From Amoebidium appalachense (taxonomy: Eukaryota > Ichthyosporea): 64,000 nt of DNA. Where the stretch lies: assembly GCA_963693365.1 (NCBI GenBank), contig CAVNZM010000005.1:9300001-9364000 (forward strand). Reading direction: 5' to 3'. The number at the start of each line of letters is the position of its first letter. Within the stretch, counting starts at the first letter, position 1. A model generated the notes under the pieces. It worked only from the letters and a program-made list of their open reading frames with translations, was not told the DNA's origin and did no database searches. Positions 1 through 19,190 of the stretch are shown here, piece by piece. Made by a program: the position numbers and the translations under genes.

Positions 1-208
1 CAAGCATTGTGTGGGAAGGGACACGTGTGCAATACACAACAGTGCGTAGGGGGGGGGGGCTTTCCGTTGAAGGAAGAACAGGTTCTGCTTGGGGTCAATC
101 ACTTGCACGTGGCACCATCTGCTTCCCGTTTCGTGTTTTTAAATTTATGAAAAGTCTGTCTTTGCCTTTCTCTTTGGGCCGCTAACATTTTTTTTTTTCG
201 CGCTGCAG
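1..208. other. Intron or upstream flank of the Unkempt-like gene
   Basis: No coding exon is visible here. The stretch ends in a T-rich tract and CAG at 206-208, which acts as the 3' splice site for the first visible exon. The rest is probably the 3' part of an intron whose upstream exon lies outside the window. Confidence 0.5.
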
Positions 209-6518
<6,310 letters not shown>

Positions 6519-7454
6519 AAACCGCGTTTTGTGATGAAAATTTCGGAATGCAACCACGTGTATCACGGTACATGGAAGTACGGTTGCTTTTGGAATACCG
6601 GTGATGGTTGGTAAAATACTGTAAATAACCAGCATGGTTTATGAGATTGCAAGCAAAAAGTTTGCTATATTCTTGTTTTCTTATTTGTCTTCTCTCGGGA
6701 GAGGGTTAAAAAGATAAAAGTGAGTCATAGGGTTTAAATTTCTTAATGTTGTGTTGGGAAATAGGGAAACCTTGATGGTGGGCGTAATAGGAAATAGTGT
6801 TAGTGTGTCTGCATAGGAGAGCCTAAACATGCCTTTGTACTATATTTTTGAACCCCGAACATACCAATATTTAGTGGAAAGAAAAAAAATGAATATAATG
6901 ATAGATGTATTTTGTTAGTATGTAGATAGATGTAAGCTTGTCTTTCCATGGCTCCCATCTATATATTTTGCATGCCCGTATGTGTGCGAATAATTTTTTA
7001 TCTTTTCTTAATCCTGTGTTCTATACAGAAAATTTTGTACCACTCATTATGCCGAATTTTTTATCGCTTTTGGATTGATCTGCTGGTACCCTAGTAGGCT
7101 GCGGGGCTTCCGATCTCTCTGTACATTTTATCTCTTTTTTTCTTTTGGTGTTTTTTAAAGGATATGTGTGTTGCAATGGGGATTATCTCGTCGTAGGTAT
7201 ATCCCAGGGCGTATCATCGTGTGTTGGGCTTGTGACTGTACAACCAAAGCCCAAAACTTCACGCATGTGGGGTTGGACATGGCTTGAGGGCACGAGAAGA
7301 AAAGGATAATAAATATGCGTATTTTCATGTTCTGTCCGTGTTAACGTTTACTAGGGTCACTCAGGATCCATCCCCTCTCTCCCCCTCCCCGCCTCCCCCC
7401 TCCGCCACCACCACCACCACTACCACCAACCCACCCACATATGTCCACACGTCT

Positions 7455-7496
<42 letters not shown>

Positions 7497-8045
7497 AAAA
7501 TCCCCGATCCCCAATACACACTCGCCTGGCCTTCCCCGTCCCCCTTTTTTCCATCTGGAACATGTTGCAAAAAATCTTACCTGAGATGCCTCCTTCGCCT
7601 CCCTCTCCCCTCCTCTCCAAAAAAGAAAGAAAGAATAAAAAAGGATTTTTGAAAAACCATAATTAACTTATCACTTGAAAAAGTTAAATGGAACAACTTG
7701 TGACCCATTCCCGCCCTTTGCTTTGCAACTGTACTCCCCCCAAAACTAAACGCACACGCATGCCAGCCTGCTTACTCCATAATGTGCACACGAATATATA
7801 TCATCGTGCACTCTTGTGTTAACGTAATGTGTTGACCTGGCATGGGCACGATTCTGTCCAGTAAACTCAGATCGAAATCTTGGCTCCGTGCGAAAAACTG
7901 AGCAACGGCCAACAACCACTTTGTCATGATCGTGTGTGTGCAATAGCTGTACGATTCTTTACAGTAGGTATATATATATCTTACATACATGTGCTAACGT
8001 CACTGAGCTTTTTCTTCCCCACCGAATTTGAATTGGCATTGTATT

Positions 8046-8083
<38 letters not shown>

Positions 8084-8185
8084 TTCGACAACCACCATCA
8101 TCACTACCACCTGACCACCACCACCACCACTACCGGTACACCCACCGACCACTTTCCACCACAACAGGCAATCAGCACAACCAAC

Positions 8186-8217
<32 letters not shown>

Positions 8218-9325
8218 ACCCTACCAACACCCCCACCAACCCTCACCCGCCACCGGGCTGGGGAGGGAGGGAAGCGGGGGGAGCGGCCCTGCAAGTCCCT
8301 CGAGCTCCTAGCCTCCCCCCCCTCTCTGTACCCCCCCCCCCCCCCCCCCTCCCCTCCCCCCTCGAAGTCTCTCTCTCTCTCTCTCCCTCCCCCCCTCCCC
8401 CCCCCCCCCCCCCCCCCCCCCACCCGCCACCCCCACCCCACCCCCCACGGCCCCTTCGAGCTCCCTAAGGCTCCCTTTAACCCTCTTCACAACGGTTCCG
8501 TATTCACTAGACTGGTCTACCGGATTCTCCCAATCATATATGATGCCTTGTGACTGGCAAGCATCGAAAAGGTGTCCCAGATACCAGGTAAGCCAGGTCT
8601 CTTTTGTGGTTTGCAAACACATGTTCAGAAGTACGCCCTAATAGTTTGTGTATTGGGGCTGACCAACCAGATACCACAGGAATACATTCCTTGCAATTCT
8701 TGAAAACTGTGACATAGGTTATGAATATTATCCGTTAAAAGATTCGTGTCGGGTGGTTCAGCCACTGGCACGGTCCTTATTTGACGCTACCAGTGCAAGT
8801 ACAACATGTAGTTTCCCCAGAACACAGGTTGAGGTATTTATCGCCATACATGGGACAGCAGGGCTACCAAATTTGGAAAGTGTGTTCGGCAGGCAGTGGT
8901 GGTCTCTATAAAGTTTGTAACTGGCTGGTAACAGAAACTGGCCCCTCAAAACATCCACGACTATCATGCTTAACCGCATAAAATGCGCCCTATTCTAACT
9001 TGATTCTGAAAGGAAATTGTTATAACCATGTATCCCCCCCCCCCCCCCCCCCCCCGGGCACCGCCACCGATGCCCAGTCTCCGAACCCCAGGGAATGACG
9101 AATGACGGGGGAGTCTGGTGTACAACGCATATGGTGTGCTCACAGAAGTGTGTGTGTGGGCATTTCAAGGAAGAGAAGAGAAGTGGAAGGAAGAGGTAAA
9201 GGAGGCTGAAGATTTGAAGGATGGGGAGGAAGAAAGAAGCATAACGCACAAAGCACAAACGAAGGGAACTATACAGAAATGTATCTGCATATCACAATGC
9301 TCGCGCCTCTAAGGGCCCGAGGGTG

Positions 9326-9376
<51 letters not shown>

Positions 9377-9388
9377 TTTGTGTGTGTT

Positions 9389-9421
<33 letters not shown>

Positions 9422-9457
9422 CCGTGCGTGTGCGTGCCTGTGTGCGTGCGCGCGCGC

Positions 9458-9489
<32 letters not shown>

Positions 9490-9516
9490 CTGTGTGTATC
9501 TGTCTGTCTGTCTATC

Positions 9517-9556
<40 letters not shown>

Positions 9557-10267
9557 CGTGTGTGTGCGTGCGTGTGTGTTTAGAAAGGTGTGTGTGTTTA
9601 GAAAGGTGTGTGTGTGTGTGTGGGGAGGGGGGAGGGGGGGGGGGGAAGGGCAAGGGAGAGGGCTAAAAACATATGTAAAGAAGAGAAGGGGAGGAGGGGG
9701 GGGGGGGGGGGGGGGGGGATGGGGGCTTTGAGTCAGGAATAGCCTGCATTCTATTTATTAACCCATAGGCCTTTTTTGCCACCTGAGACTCACGAACTGA
9801 CGAGACTCCAAAAAATGCGAAAAATGGTACAGAACGTTGTTATACAAGAGCAACTTCCGACAACACCGTACAGAGTCGATGTGTATGCCCGCTCACAACG
9901 CTCATTCTAAATTCAGTTAAGTCGTTCAATGCTCGAGGGCACAGTAAACAACACTAACAAAACTTCTGTTCCTAGCCCAAATAAGTGTGATTATACTAGT
10001 TCATTGCTAAAACTACTTCGGCAATTTATCTCTTACACAAGCAAACATACAGGTGCAGTCAAGTCGATGCATTCCAGCATCACATACTCCGTCAAACATT
10101 CACTTAACTATACATTTTGTTAGAGACAGTAAGACCAAAAGGTGGGCACGTTTAACAGTGTTGGACGCCGGACTCTACAAAAAAGTACAAGGGGAAGTGA
10201 CTCGGATGCCAGCGGGAATACCACTAAGGAGGAGGATCCTTCTGCTATCTTTTCAACAGTAAATAAC

Positions 10268-10301
<34 letters not shown>

Positions 10302-10311
10302 CCACCCAATT
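6519..10311. other. 3' flank and intergenic, repeat-rich
   Basis: Includes the probable 3' UTR of the Unkempt-like gene and AT-rich unique sequence to about 7350. C-runs lie at 7456-7486, 8050-8083 and 8189-8217. A (TG)n block runs from 9326 to about 9620. No gene can be supported. A possible 77-bp exon (8511-8587, donor CAG|GTAAGC) has no partner exon. Confidence 0.6.
9326..9620. repeat. Interrupted (TG)n array
   Basis: TG dinucleotides with TTTG, CG and TCTG interruptions over about 290 bp, including two copies of TTTAGAAAGG near 9588-9607. It runs into a G-rich tract. Confidence 0.93.
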
Positions 10312-10856
10312 TCAGGTACTCTGTGCACTAGCATGTGTTCCCTGTATCCATTCATTCAAGAGTCTAGGTACGCTCGGCAAATTTTTCAACAGTTTGGAGC
10401 TCGCACTTCGGAAATACGATCGAGGTACGAGAAAAAATTTATGATTGCCGTGAAATTTTCTCAACGGCTGGCGTGCACACATATATCTCACTCCCATTCA
10501 CACGGATGTTTACTCACTCATTCAGGATTCGGTACGTGTGCGTGCTGTTTCATGAAGTGGAGGAAAAGTTTCTTCAGCACAAAGCAATGCAACGCCTCGT
10601 CTCCCTCCTTGATTGGGTCCAGCTGTGGTTTGTACGACTGTAGCGTGCACTTCGGCCTATACAGAACCATGTTATTGCGTTGACATCTTTGCTTGGAGCA
10701 ATCAGGTAGCTCCGGTAACCTTTCTTTCGTTTCACGCGCAAGTTTATCAGCCGCTGACAGGTACGCGTTGTATGGGTCGGCCTTGAGTTTTTTGGGTACC
10801 TCTGAAAGGTCCCCACTTACCCAGCAGCTTGGTTTTGGTGGCTGTGGTGCTGTCAT
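10312..10856 (-). CDS. Hypothetical two-exon protein, 158 residues
   Basis: The ATG is at 10856-10854. Exon 1 is 10856-10536 (107 codons, donor CAC|GTACCG) and exon 2 is 10467-10312 (TGA), joined in phase 0 across a 68-bp intron with acceptor GCCAG|CCG. The N-terminus MTAPQPPKPSCWVSGDLSEV leads into a Lys/Glu-rich helical stretch. The C-terminal half is basic and aromatic (KFFLVPRSYFRSASSKLLK). The sequence is unique, of mixed composition and free of simple repeats, which favours a real gene. I do not recognise the family. No signal peptide or membrane segment is evident. A chance open frame remains possible, and a further exon beyond 10312 is not excluded. Confidence 0.4.
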
Positions 10857-12565
10857 TTTGAGATTTTCTCGAAAGAATTACAGGATCTCAGGTGTTATTC
10901 ATCTATCACAAGCTTGAAAATTGGACGTGTGCTGGCTAACATGGACTGGGAGGAAATGGGGTATTGAACCCCTGGGTCCAAGGGCACAATCACTGTAGGT
11001 TTAAAAAAAAAAAAAAATCCAGTGTGAGCTCTTTCTAGTAGTCTATTTTTTGCCGGGTGACGTTTTCTGCTCTTCTCAAAAAAATGGGAGGCACATGCCC
11101 AGAAGCTATTTTCTCGTTTTACGAGATTATGAGAGGCTTGTTACAAGGCTCACACGCACTGCGCAAGTAAAAATGCTTGCCTGTCAACGTTAGAATAACC
11201 TGCTACTAAACTCAAGGAAAATACAGTGGTAGTGCTTATGAACTTCACTTATTAGTTTCTGAAATAACTGAAACGTGCTGGAGTGGAACACAGCAAAAAC
11301 ATATCGCAAAAACGACGAACCTTGTTTCACAGATCATCGCTTATATATCAAAGATCCTTCTGGATTTACCAATGGCACATTTCGGTAATATTAATGCATG
11401 ATTTCTAGCTGTTGATTGGATAACAATTGCTTGTGGTGGATCACGGTCTGACGGTCAGACGATGACTGAATTCTCGATATGCCGCAGTCGCGGCAAGCAG
11501 AAAGCACCACAAGCAACCCAACAGGTGATTATGGCGAAAGGATATACCAATTATTTGAATAAAAATTTATAATATTCATTGCGGCTAGTATTCGGATACA
11601 GTAAGTAGTGCACGCATCGCCTTCCCCCAAGCACATACCATTAGTCACGCCATCCAATCAAATTGTACTTTTATGATTTGCTGTAACCGTTTTATAAGCC
11701 ATTACGTCACAGCACTACGTCACTGAAAAATCGTAAACACGACGTACTGGCGAAGGCTTTCTTTTGTAAATAAAGATAAGATAAAAAAAAGCTACAGTAC
11801 ACACCATAAGCTTTCTTGTGCACTTCTAATACTCTATGAATAGTGTAATAAATGGACAACACTACAAGAAAAACGAGCAACAAATCGGTGAAACTGACAT
11901 GCATGAATCGGCTTGAAATAATGGAACTTACCTGATTCGGGATTCCTCCTGTCATCTGTGCACTGGTTCATGCTGTTAGCATATGTGGCACGCCCTTTGG
12001 AAGTTGCACAAAACGGGGATGAGGGCGGGGGGGGGGGGGGAGGGGGGGGGGGGGGAGAGGGGGGAGGGGAGGGGGGGGGTTGGCTATGAGGGAGGTGGGG
12101 GGAGAGGGGGGGGGGGGGGGCTGGGGGGCTACAATAGTAGCTGAGGGACCTGCTCACGCATTAATTGCACCAAGCCTCTGCTGTACATGTGTGCAAGTGT
12201 CTGCGTGACCTAATTTTCACAAACGAACCACCTGGTTCAGCTAGAATGGGCTAATTTGTACTCTAAGTAGTAGTAAAGGTAAATGTGTGTTAGCTTAGCT
12301 GATTGCACCACTGGCAAAGGCGTACTCATATACGTGTAGCTAGCCTAAGGTTACAGTCTATGCTTAGCGGACTGAGACAGTTGTTCCCATGACGGGCCCC
12401 GTAGGTTCTCTTTCAGGGACAAAACAGATAAACTAAAAAAAAACCTTGAAAATCTAGAAGTTTGTGATGTCGCAAGAGATCTCGACAGGTTCTGCCGTGC
12501 CTCTATGACGAGAGAGTCTGCACACATGACACACACACACACGCACACACACACGCACACAAACA

Positions 12566-12625
<60 letters not shown>

Positions 12626-13150
12626 TACACACACACACAGAGTGAGGGGGAGGGGGGAGGGGGGGGGGGAGGGGGGGGGGGGAAGGGGGGAGGGAAGTAT
12701 AAAATATCAAGGGCCTCCTTCTCTACCCCTCCCCCTCTCCCTTCCTCCTCCTCCGCCTCTCTCCGCTCTTCCTCCCCACACCACCCCCAAGGTAACCATG
12801 GGGGTTGTGGGTCCGACTGGGCAACCCCGGCCCCCTCTACCAGGTAGAGATGACGGCCCCCACATATAGTTAGATGGGTGAAATCCCCCCTTCGGTGACT
12901 TTCACAGCAACGATGTCGTGCTCACTGTGTGTAAGAGACAGTGTGTGTATGTGGGTGTGAGTGCGCGTACATGCATGTGTGTATTATGTGTGGGCCGGAG
13001 TCTCTAGAGCTCTCTTTATGTGTGTGGCAATGTACATGTGTGTGATCCAACTGGGCCTCCGGCGCATATATATGGGTTGCCGTATGTGAGAGGTCGTCTT
13101 GTTTTGACTGCCAGACTTTAAGGTGCAATAGCCTACGGTAATACAGGCAT

Positions 13151-13612
13151 TTGTGCTTTGTGTGTGTGCCGGGTGTGTTTATGTTTGTGTGTGTGTGTGT
13201 GTGTGTTGTGTGTGTGTGTGTATTTGCACGATGTGTGCATGTGCCCGTTCTCGCACTTGTGCTTTTTAAGTGTGTGTGTGTGTTTCACCCTAGGTGTGCC
13301 TAATAGTGCCTGCTTCAATGATTCTAGCGCTTACGTGTGTGTGTGCGTGTGTGTGTGTACATCATTGTGTGTGTGTATGTGCTTTGTGTGTGTGCCGGGT
13401 GTGTTTATGTTTGTGCGTGTGTGTGTGTGAGTGCTGTGTGTGTGTGTGTATTTGCACGATGTGTGCATGTGCCCGTTCTCGCACTTGTGCTTTATAAGCG
13501 TGTGTGTGTGTGTTTCACCCTAGGTGTGCCTAATAGTGCCTGCTTCAATGATTCTAGCGCGTACGTGTGTGTGTGCATGTGTGTGTGTACATCATTGTGT
13601 GTGTGTATGTGT
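13151..13612. repeat. Tandem duplication of about 226-230 bp
   Basis: Two units, starting near 13151 and 13377, both contain TTTGCACGATGTGTGCATGT, a CACCCTAGGTGTGCCTAATA segment and CAATGATTCTAGCGC, embedded in TG repeats. The small period difference comes from TG length variation. Confidence 0.92.
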
Positions 13613-13684
13613 GCGTGTGTGTGCGTGCGTGCGTGCGTGCGCGTCTGTGTGTGTGTGCGTGTGTGCGTTTGTGCGTGTGTGCTC

Positions 13685-13717
<33 letters not shown>

Positions 13718-14471
13718 CGTGCGCGTGTGTGTGTGTGCTTGTGTGTATGTACGTTTGAGTGTGTGTGCTCATATGCGTGCGCGTTTCACAATGTTTGGGT
13801 ACGTCAAAGTGTGAATGTTCCTGTTGCTGGCAATGCATGCATGCAGGGCCACACATGTGCTTGAGAAAGAGATAGAGAAGGTATGGAGATGGGGAGATTG
13901 GGGAGAACCACCACCACACACAAACACAGTACACCACTACAACCACGCCACCACCACACACACACATCACCATCGAGAGACGGGGAAATGGAAAGTGAAA
14001 GTGGGAGGCGAAAAGAGCCTCGAAGGAAGTGTTAGAGCATGGAAATCCGAACCTGTGTGTGTGTGTGCAGGCCCCTTGAGAACCTACTCAGTGAGTGTGC
14101 ATGAACTTCGTGGACGATCGTTTTGGTAGCCTGGTGAGAGAACCCAAAAGGGTTAAAGGGGGGAGGGGGGAGGAGGGGGAGGGGGAGGGGAAAAAAGGTG
14201 GGGGGGGAGGGGGGGGGGTCTCTGCCCGCGTTGCCGGTATCTGGCAGCACATATCACACAGTGTGTGTAATTGTACGTCACGTTGACTACCTCGGTTGGT
14301 GGGTGGGATGTGTATGCCCCACTATTGTTGTGTGCAGTGTTGAAATTCAGAGAAAAGGAACCGGCCACGTTGTGCCACACCCTGCACACGTGTACATAGT
14401 ACATATGTATGCATGTGTAATGCTATTATGCCCGTCTGTGTGAATCTCTTTTAGAGGGTTTGCACGTGTAC

Positions 14472-14472
<1 letters not shown>

Positions 14473-14515
<43 letters not shown>

Positions 14516-14516
14516 G

Positions 14517-14567
<51 letters not shown>

Positions 14568-14642
14568 TGAGTGAGTGACTGTGTGTGTGTGTGTACATGT
14601 GTCTGTGTGTGTGTGTGTTTGTGTGTGTGTGCCACGGTGCGC

Positions 14643-14670
<28 letters not shown>
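14473..14670. repeat. (TG)n array
   Basis: TG repeats with a few CG and TA interruptions, and a (CG)n core near 14640-14657. Confidence 0.93.
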
Positions 14671-14673
<3 letters not shown>

Positions 14674-14968
14674 TATCTGCGCGTCTGTCCGTGTGTGTGC
14701 ATGCGCACACTAGCCCTAGTCACTGAGTTACATGGGTGTGCCTGTTCTGAGATGCAAGTTCCTGAGCAGACAAGTATCAATTATGCTACAATGACTCCAT
14801 GAAGAACTGGGGATCCTCCCTCTCCCTCCCCCTCCCTCCCTACTCCTCCCCCCCTTCCCGGGCCCCCTCCCCCCCCCCCCCCCCTCCCCCCGTTGTTATA
14901 CCGATCAGGCTATGCGTGGGGGTAGTGCACATGACTCATGACCCACCCCTCGCCTAGCGAGGTCTGAG

Positions 14969-14971
<3 letters not shown>

Positions 14972-15005
<34 letters not shown>

Positions 15006-15019
15006 ACACACACACACAA
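14972..15019. repeat. C-run then (AC)n
   Basis: A C-run from about 14972 to 15005 is followed by a short AC array to about 15019. Confidence 0.93.
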
Positions 15020-15185
15020 CTCCCACTCCCCCACCCTCACCCCTGCACCATTTCCCCCTCCAGTTTCAGAAGTACTATGTGCTATATGCTTGGGTTGAAC
15101 CAGGTTCTGGTCCAGGTGTTTAAGAACTGTAGAACAGTAGAATCAAACGAATGAACAGTTAGCCCACGGATTCCGAGCTTTAGGT

Positions 15186-15245
<60 letters not shown>

Positions 15246-15272
15246 GGGGGGAGGGGAGGGGGAGGGGGGAGG

Positions 15273-15304
<32 letters not shown>
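15186..15304. repeat. T-run then G-run
   Basis: T-rich sequence to about 15224, then G-rich sequence to 15304 with GA interruptions. Confidence 0.93.
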
Positions 15305-15704
15305 AATAGGAAGAGGAGGAGGTCACGGTAACGCAGAGCCAGAAGCAGAACTGAGCAGTGGGCCTTCTTTCTTCAGAGTTTCTATCCGCTCAGAAATGCA
15401 GCACAGGTTTTCGAGTCCGGATCTCCATAGCAACAAACAAGCCCTACGGCTTTCGAAGGGCCTGGATTCCGGTCTGCTTTCTACTCAATACACTGCACAT
15501 TCATGGCTTGCAACAAGTTGATCAACGTTTATGTTTCTGGGCCGTTCGAGAAGAAACGGCAAAAGCAAGGGTCTCGGAGCAATTAGGCTGTTATGATCCC
15601 GATGCATTCATGTATGTATTTTGCAGTTTTGTCACTCGTTGCATATTCACCGTGTTATTGGCATGAACTTCAAGAGAGAAATAAATATTTCTAGCTACTA
15701 CTAG

Positions 15705-15760
<56 letters not shown>

Positions 15761-16335
15761 TGTGCGTGCGTGCGTGCGTGTGTACACGCATGTGCGTGCA
15801 ATGGACGTCGGATATTAAGCGCAGGATCCACAGCTGGGCAAACACCAGCTGGCAACATCATCCGCTCCTCTGCACATTCGAATATAACCATGTTCTGTAC
15901 TAATGTATTTGTATTTTAGCTCATTGCCAACCTTTGCCAAATGTCACCAAATGCCTGATCCCTCGAGCGTGCGTATCCTAAAGCCAGATCTTCAAGCTCA
16001 CGTGCTGTGCGTGTGCTCCGAGCTCAGGCTATCATATGCCGATCAATGTCAACTATGCAACTGCAGGTACAGGTATGCTGTTGTGGCACACTGTTCTGTG
16101 TGTGCCCGATTGTTGTGCTGCCTTTGGTCCAAAATTTTAGGCCACCTACTCGTTGACATTTCGAAATACATGTGCTTGTGTCTGAACACAGTGTCACACA
16201 CAGCATACACAACTGACAGCAACAGTTTATGGACCACCCTAAATGCCCCAGTCTAGAGCACTCACAACAGAGCACGCCACGGCTGTGTGGTGTGCACGGT
16301 GCGGTCAAGAGCCACCATGACCTAAGCGTGTGATG

Positions 16336-17049
16336 ATTGGATAAATAGATCTACATTCTGAGTTTGACAAACCGGGAAGCCGCTGATTGGATGCTGCTAT
16401 CATTCCAAAAGACCCAATCGAATGCGAGTGCCCGATATCGATAAAAAAGCTATAGAGTAAATTTTGTAACACTACATAGTCTGTGGGGCATCAAGACAAA
16501 ACTGAACTGTGAGCAAAAAGCCTGCAAAACTGAAAAACGCCTTAGTATGTATTAACAATATCTTCAGTGATAAACTACCGATATGAGTTTCTTTCAGCCA
16601 TGTGCATGCATATATATGCATATATATGTGGGGTATGTATACGTAGCCCATAGCCACATAATGTAACGTAGCACATGAATATTAATATCCAACCCGGCCC
16701 GCGCAAAAGTAGTGGACAGCTACCAAGCATAGGCTCTGCGGGCTCTGCATGCGCCAAACCAGCAAACTGTGCAACATACACCACAAAGCTCGTGCATGAA
16801 ACGGTGGTGGTGTCACTGGTGTGGCATGACGCAGGCAGGGTTTGAAAGGATGACGTGAGAGCATTTTGCCGGCGCCGCCATCCGCACGGGATTCCTAGGT
16901 AGCCAATCAGCGGTGGCCACGCCTCATGACAGATGGCGAAGGATCTATTCTGAAGATCGCATAGATTCGTTTCGATTGGATGCGAAAAAGTTACGGTTCC
17001 AGGATTTGATCTAGGATTCGCGTCAGCATTATGTAAATGATATTATTGG
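16336..17049. promoter_or_regulatory. Cluster of CCAAT-type motifs
   Basis: Six CCAAT or ATTGG pentamers lie at 16336, 16386, 16414, 16903, 16975 and 17045. Five sit in the longer context ATTGG-AT/CCAATC. A TATAAA follows at 17128. This may be a promoter region for the weak ORF at 17450 or an unrecognised transcript. Function is inferred from motif density only. Confidence 0.3.
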
Positions 17050-17449
17050 ATAAATGTCATGGATGTGGTTAATTTAGGTGACATGACGCAACAATTGTGC
17101 GGGCAATGCCCGCGGGCAGGTTCCCGATATAAACGAGCTCAGACACCTCGTTGGCATCATTTTGCTATGGTCGGTGTTGTGCGTATTGAGTCGCGAGAAG
17201 TCCTATAGCAAACATGGTGCTTGACTTTGAAAACTCTGAAAAGACCAAGCAAAATAGGTTGCCGGACGTGAAAAAACGAAAAATACCTTCTTTGCAACAA
17301 ACTTAGGGACACTATCATCACACATTTCCCTTGCGCAATGCAGCTGTGAGTTCAGGCTTACAAAACACAAGTGTCTGGTTTTTTTTTTCATCCATAGGGA
17401 ACACTACACACCAAGTACACAAAAACGTTCTCTTTTTTTCTCGCAAAGC

Positions 17450-17959
17450 ATGCTTTTCGGATCTAAACGGCACGTAGCGGCGAAGTTATTGGCTGACACC
17501 TCCATCAGCCAAAAACGCTCGAGCCCGTGTCCCCCAGACAACCCCCACTGCCACCGCCGACACGGAAACCGCGCGTGGTTAAAAAGCTACCTGCGTGCAT
17601 ATTTCTCCCTCAGCCAAGACGACACACTTCTTCTCGCGGCAATAAGCGACAGCAGCATCGAGTCGTTTGGTGTTTTGGAGGAGCATAGTAATAGCGTTTA
17701 CGTGCACCATTCGAGTATTTCACATGCGATGAGTACTGGATGTTTGGCAACGTCGGGTAGCACGTGTGGGTGTGGTTCTTCAAGTTCGTCGTGCAGTTGT
17801 GTGAACTGGTGTGAGTTGGATTGGTCACACGGCACAGGTCCGAGAAAGTCGGTGGGTGGGGCCAAGGTTGATATGGGCCATTACTACTCTACCGGTTCAG
17901 TTGTGGTGGGTGAACATCGAGAGCTACGACGTGTAAATACACTTTTGTGTTTGTATTAA
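17450..17959 (+). CDS. Uncharacterised ORF, 169 residues, weak support
   Basis: An ATG-started open frame in unique sequence, opening MLFGSKRHVAAKLLADTSIS. The first half is basic with a hydrophobic helix-like stretch (WLKSYLRAYFSLSQDDTLLL). The second half is Ser/Cys/Gly-rich, including a Cys-Gly-Ser cluster that may be spurious. A TATAAA motif lies 317 bases upstream, and CCAAT motifs lie further up. I do not recognise a domain. It may be a first exon that ends at an internal donor, for example near 17667, or a chance ORF. Confidence 0.28.
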   Translation: MLFGSKRHVAAKLLADTSISQKRSSPCPPDNPHCHRRHGNRAWLKSYLRAYFSLSQDDTLLLAAISDSSIESFGVLEEHSNSVYVHHSSISHAMSTGCLATSGSTCGCGSSSSSCSCVNWCELDWSHGTGPRKSVGGAKVDMGHYYSTGSVVVGEHRELRRVNTLLCLY

Positions 17960-18539
17960 AAGAAAAATTAGAGTGACTAGTGAGTGGTACTTGTATATAG
18001 GTGAACTCAGGCGAGTCACTGCGAGAAAAATGTTAATTACACCCGCCACCAAGAGTTACTGAATGCTGTACATATAAGAACCAATATTGTTACTGTTTGT
18101 CACCGAAATTAGGAGAGCAGCAAATAATTGTTGTGTAAAAAGGTCGTTGGCGGCTGGAAATTGCCGTGCATTCAGCTGGTGTGTGGGATCAAGGTTATTT
18201 GTATGGTCATGGCACTGGTGGCTGACAAAAAAATGCTGTACTTGTGCAAGAATTAAACCTCTTAAAAGATTTTAAGACAGAATAAAAATGGTCGAACTTC
18301 CTGGCGGAGCGTCGTAATAATGAATCGTAAAAGGAAATTGCTACCGTGGCGCTCAGTGGCTATGCCCGGACGAACCCCCCCCCCCCCCCCCCCCCCCTGC
18401 CTCCCCTCCCCTCCCCCCCCCCCCCCCCCCCAAAAAAAAAAAAATAGATAAATAAAAAGAAAATAAATGAATAAAATAATAAATAAAACGAGCCGTGCAA
18501 GCGCGAGCGTGCATACACATGTGTACACACACACTCGCA

Positions 18540-18610
<71 letters not shown>

Positions 18611-18807
18611 ACAGACACACAGACACTGTAGGACGGTAACTGTGTAAATGTACGGGACTAACGCACACGAGTAAAGGGTACCTTTGTATGATGCGTGAAA
18701 TCTCTGCGCAATCAAAATCTGCCGGAAATGAGCAGTGTGTTGCGTTTATTAAGAGGGCGGCAACCGGTCACACAGTGATCCGGAGGTGTACACTTCGTCC
18801 CACATCA

Positions 18808-18820
18808 CACACGCACACAC

Positions 18821-18906
<86 letters not shown>
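18808..18906. repeat. (CA)n array
   Basis: Nearly pure CA dinucleotides of about 95 bp. A second array lies just upstream at 18541-18605. Confidence 0.95.
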
Positions 18907-18908
<2 letters not shown>

Positions 18909-19108
18909 AGATGCACGTGCACCTGCATGGGCGTGCACGAACACACAAACACACGGTCGCCACTGTCACGTGCACAACCACAACCACCACACATACACAA
19001 ACACACAGACACACACACAAGTTTAAAAAAAAAAGAACACCGTTTGGTTGCCTTCAAGCACCGGACCTCATGTACAACCTTGATATGTTATTGAATCTTG
19101 TTGCCTGG

Positions 19109-19190
19109 GAGGGGTCACCCGCAAGTTGCCGCAATATTTGCATATATTTGCATATATTTGCATATATTTACAACTTGCGGGTGACCCCTC
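19109..19190. repeat. Perfect 20-bp inverted repeat with 42-nt AT-rich loop
   Basis: The left arm GAGGGGTCACCCGCAAGTTG (19109-19128) is the exact reverse complement of 19171-19190. The loop holds tandem ATTTGCATAT decamers. It could fold as a DNA cruciform or RNA hairpin, or be a small inverted-repeat element. Confidence 0.95.

Larger units (their letters stand above)
10857..17449. other. Intergenic region with microsatellites and CCAAT motifs
   Basis: Unique AT-balanced sequence runs from 10857 to about 12000. Long TG/CA, C-run and T-to-G repeats fill 12030-15310. Unique sequence resumes to 17449. Open stretches at 15374-15664 and 15921-16067 have plausible splice edges but no recognisable product. 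A TATAAA lies at 17128-17133. Confidence 0.55.

Noticed and set aside
8511-8587. Possible plus-strand exon with donor CAG|GTAAGC
   Set aside because: No in-phase partner exon or recognisable product.
10802-10820. A 19-nt GTAAGT...TTTCAG segment in the orphan gene (minus strand) that looks like a tiny intron
   Set aside because: Too short for a normal spliceosomal intron, and the frame is open without removing it.
10948-10980. tRNA T-arm-like GGGGTTCAATACCCC on the minus strand
   Set aside because: No matching acceptor stem, D-arm or anticodon arm. It may be a chance hairpin or a retroposon end before the A-run.
15374-15664. Open stretch after a good acceptor TTTCTTCAG
   Set aside because: Two frames are equally open, no domain is recognisable and no partner exon was found.
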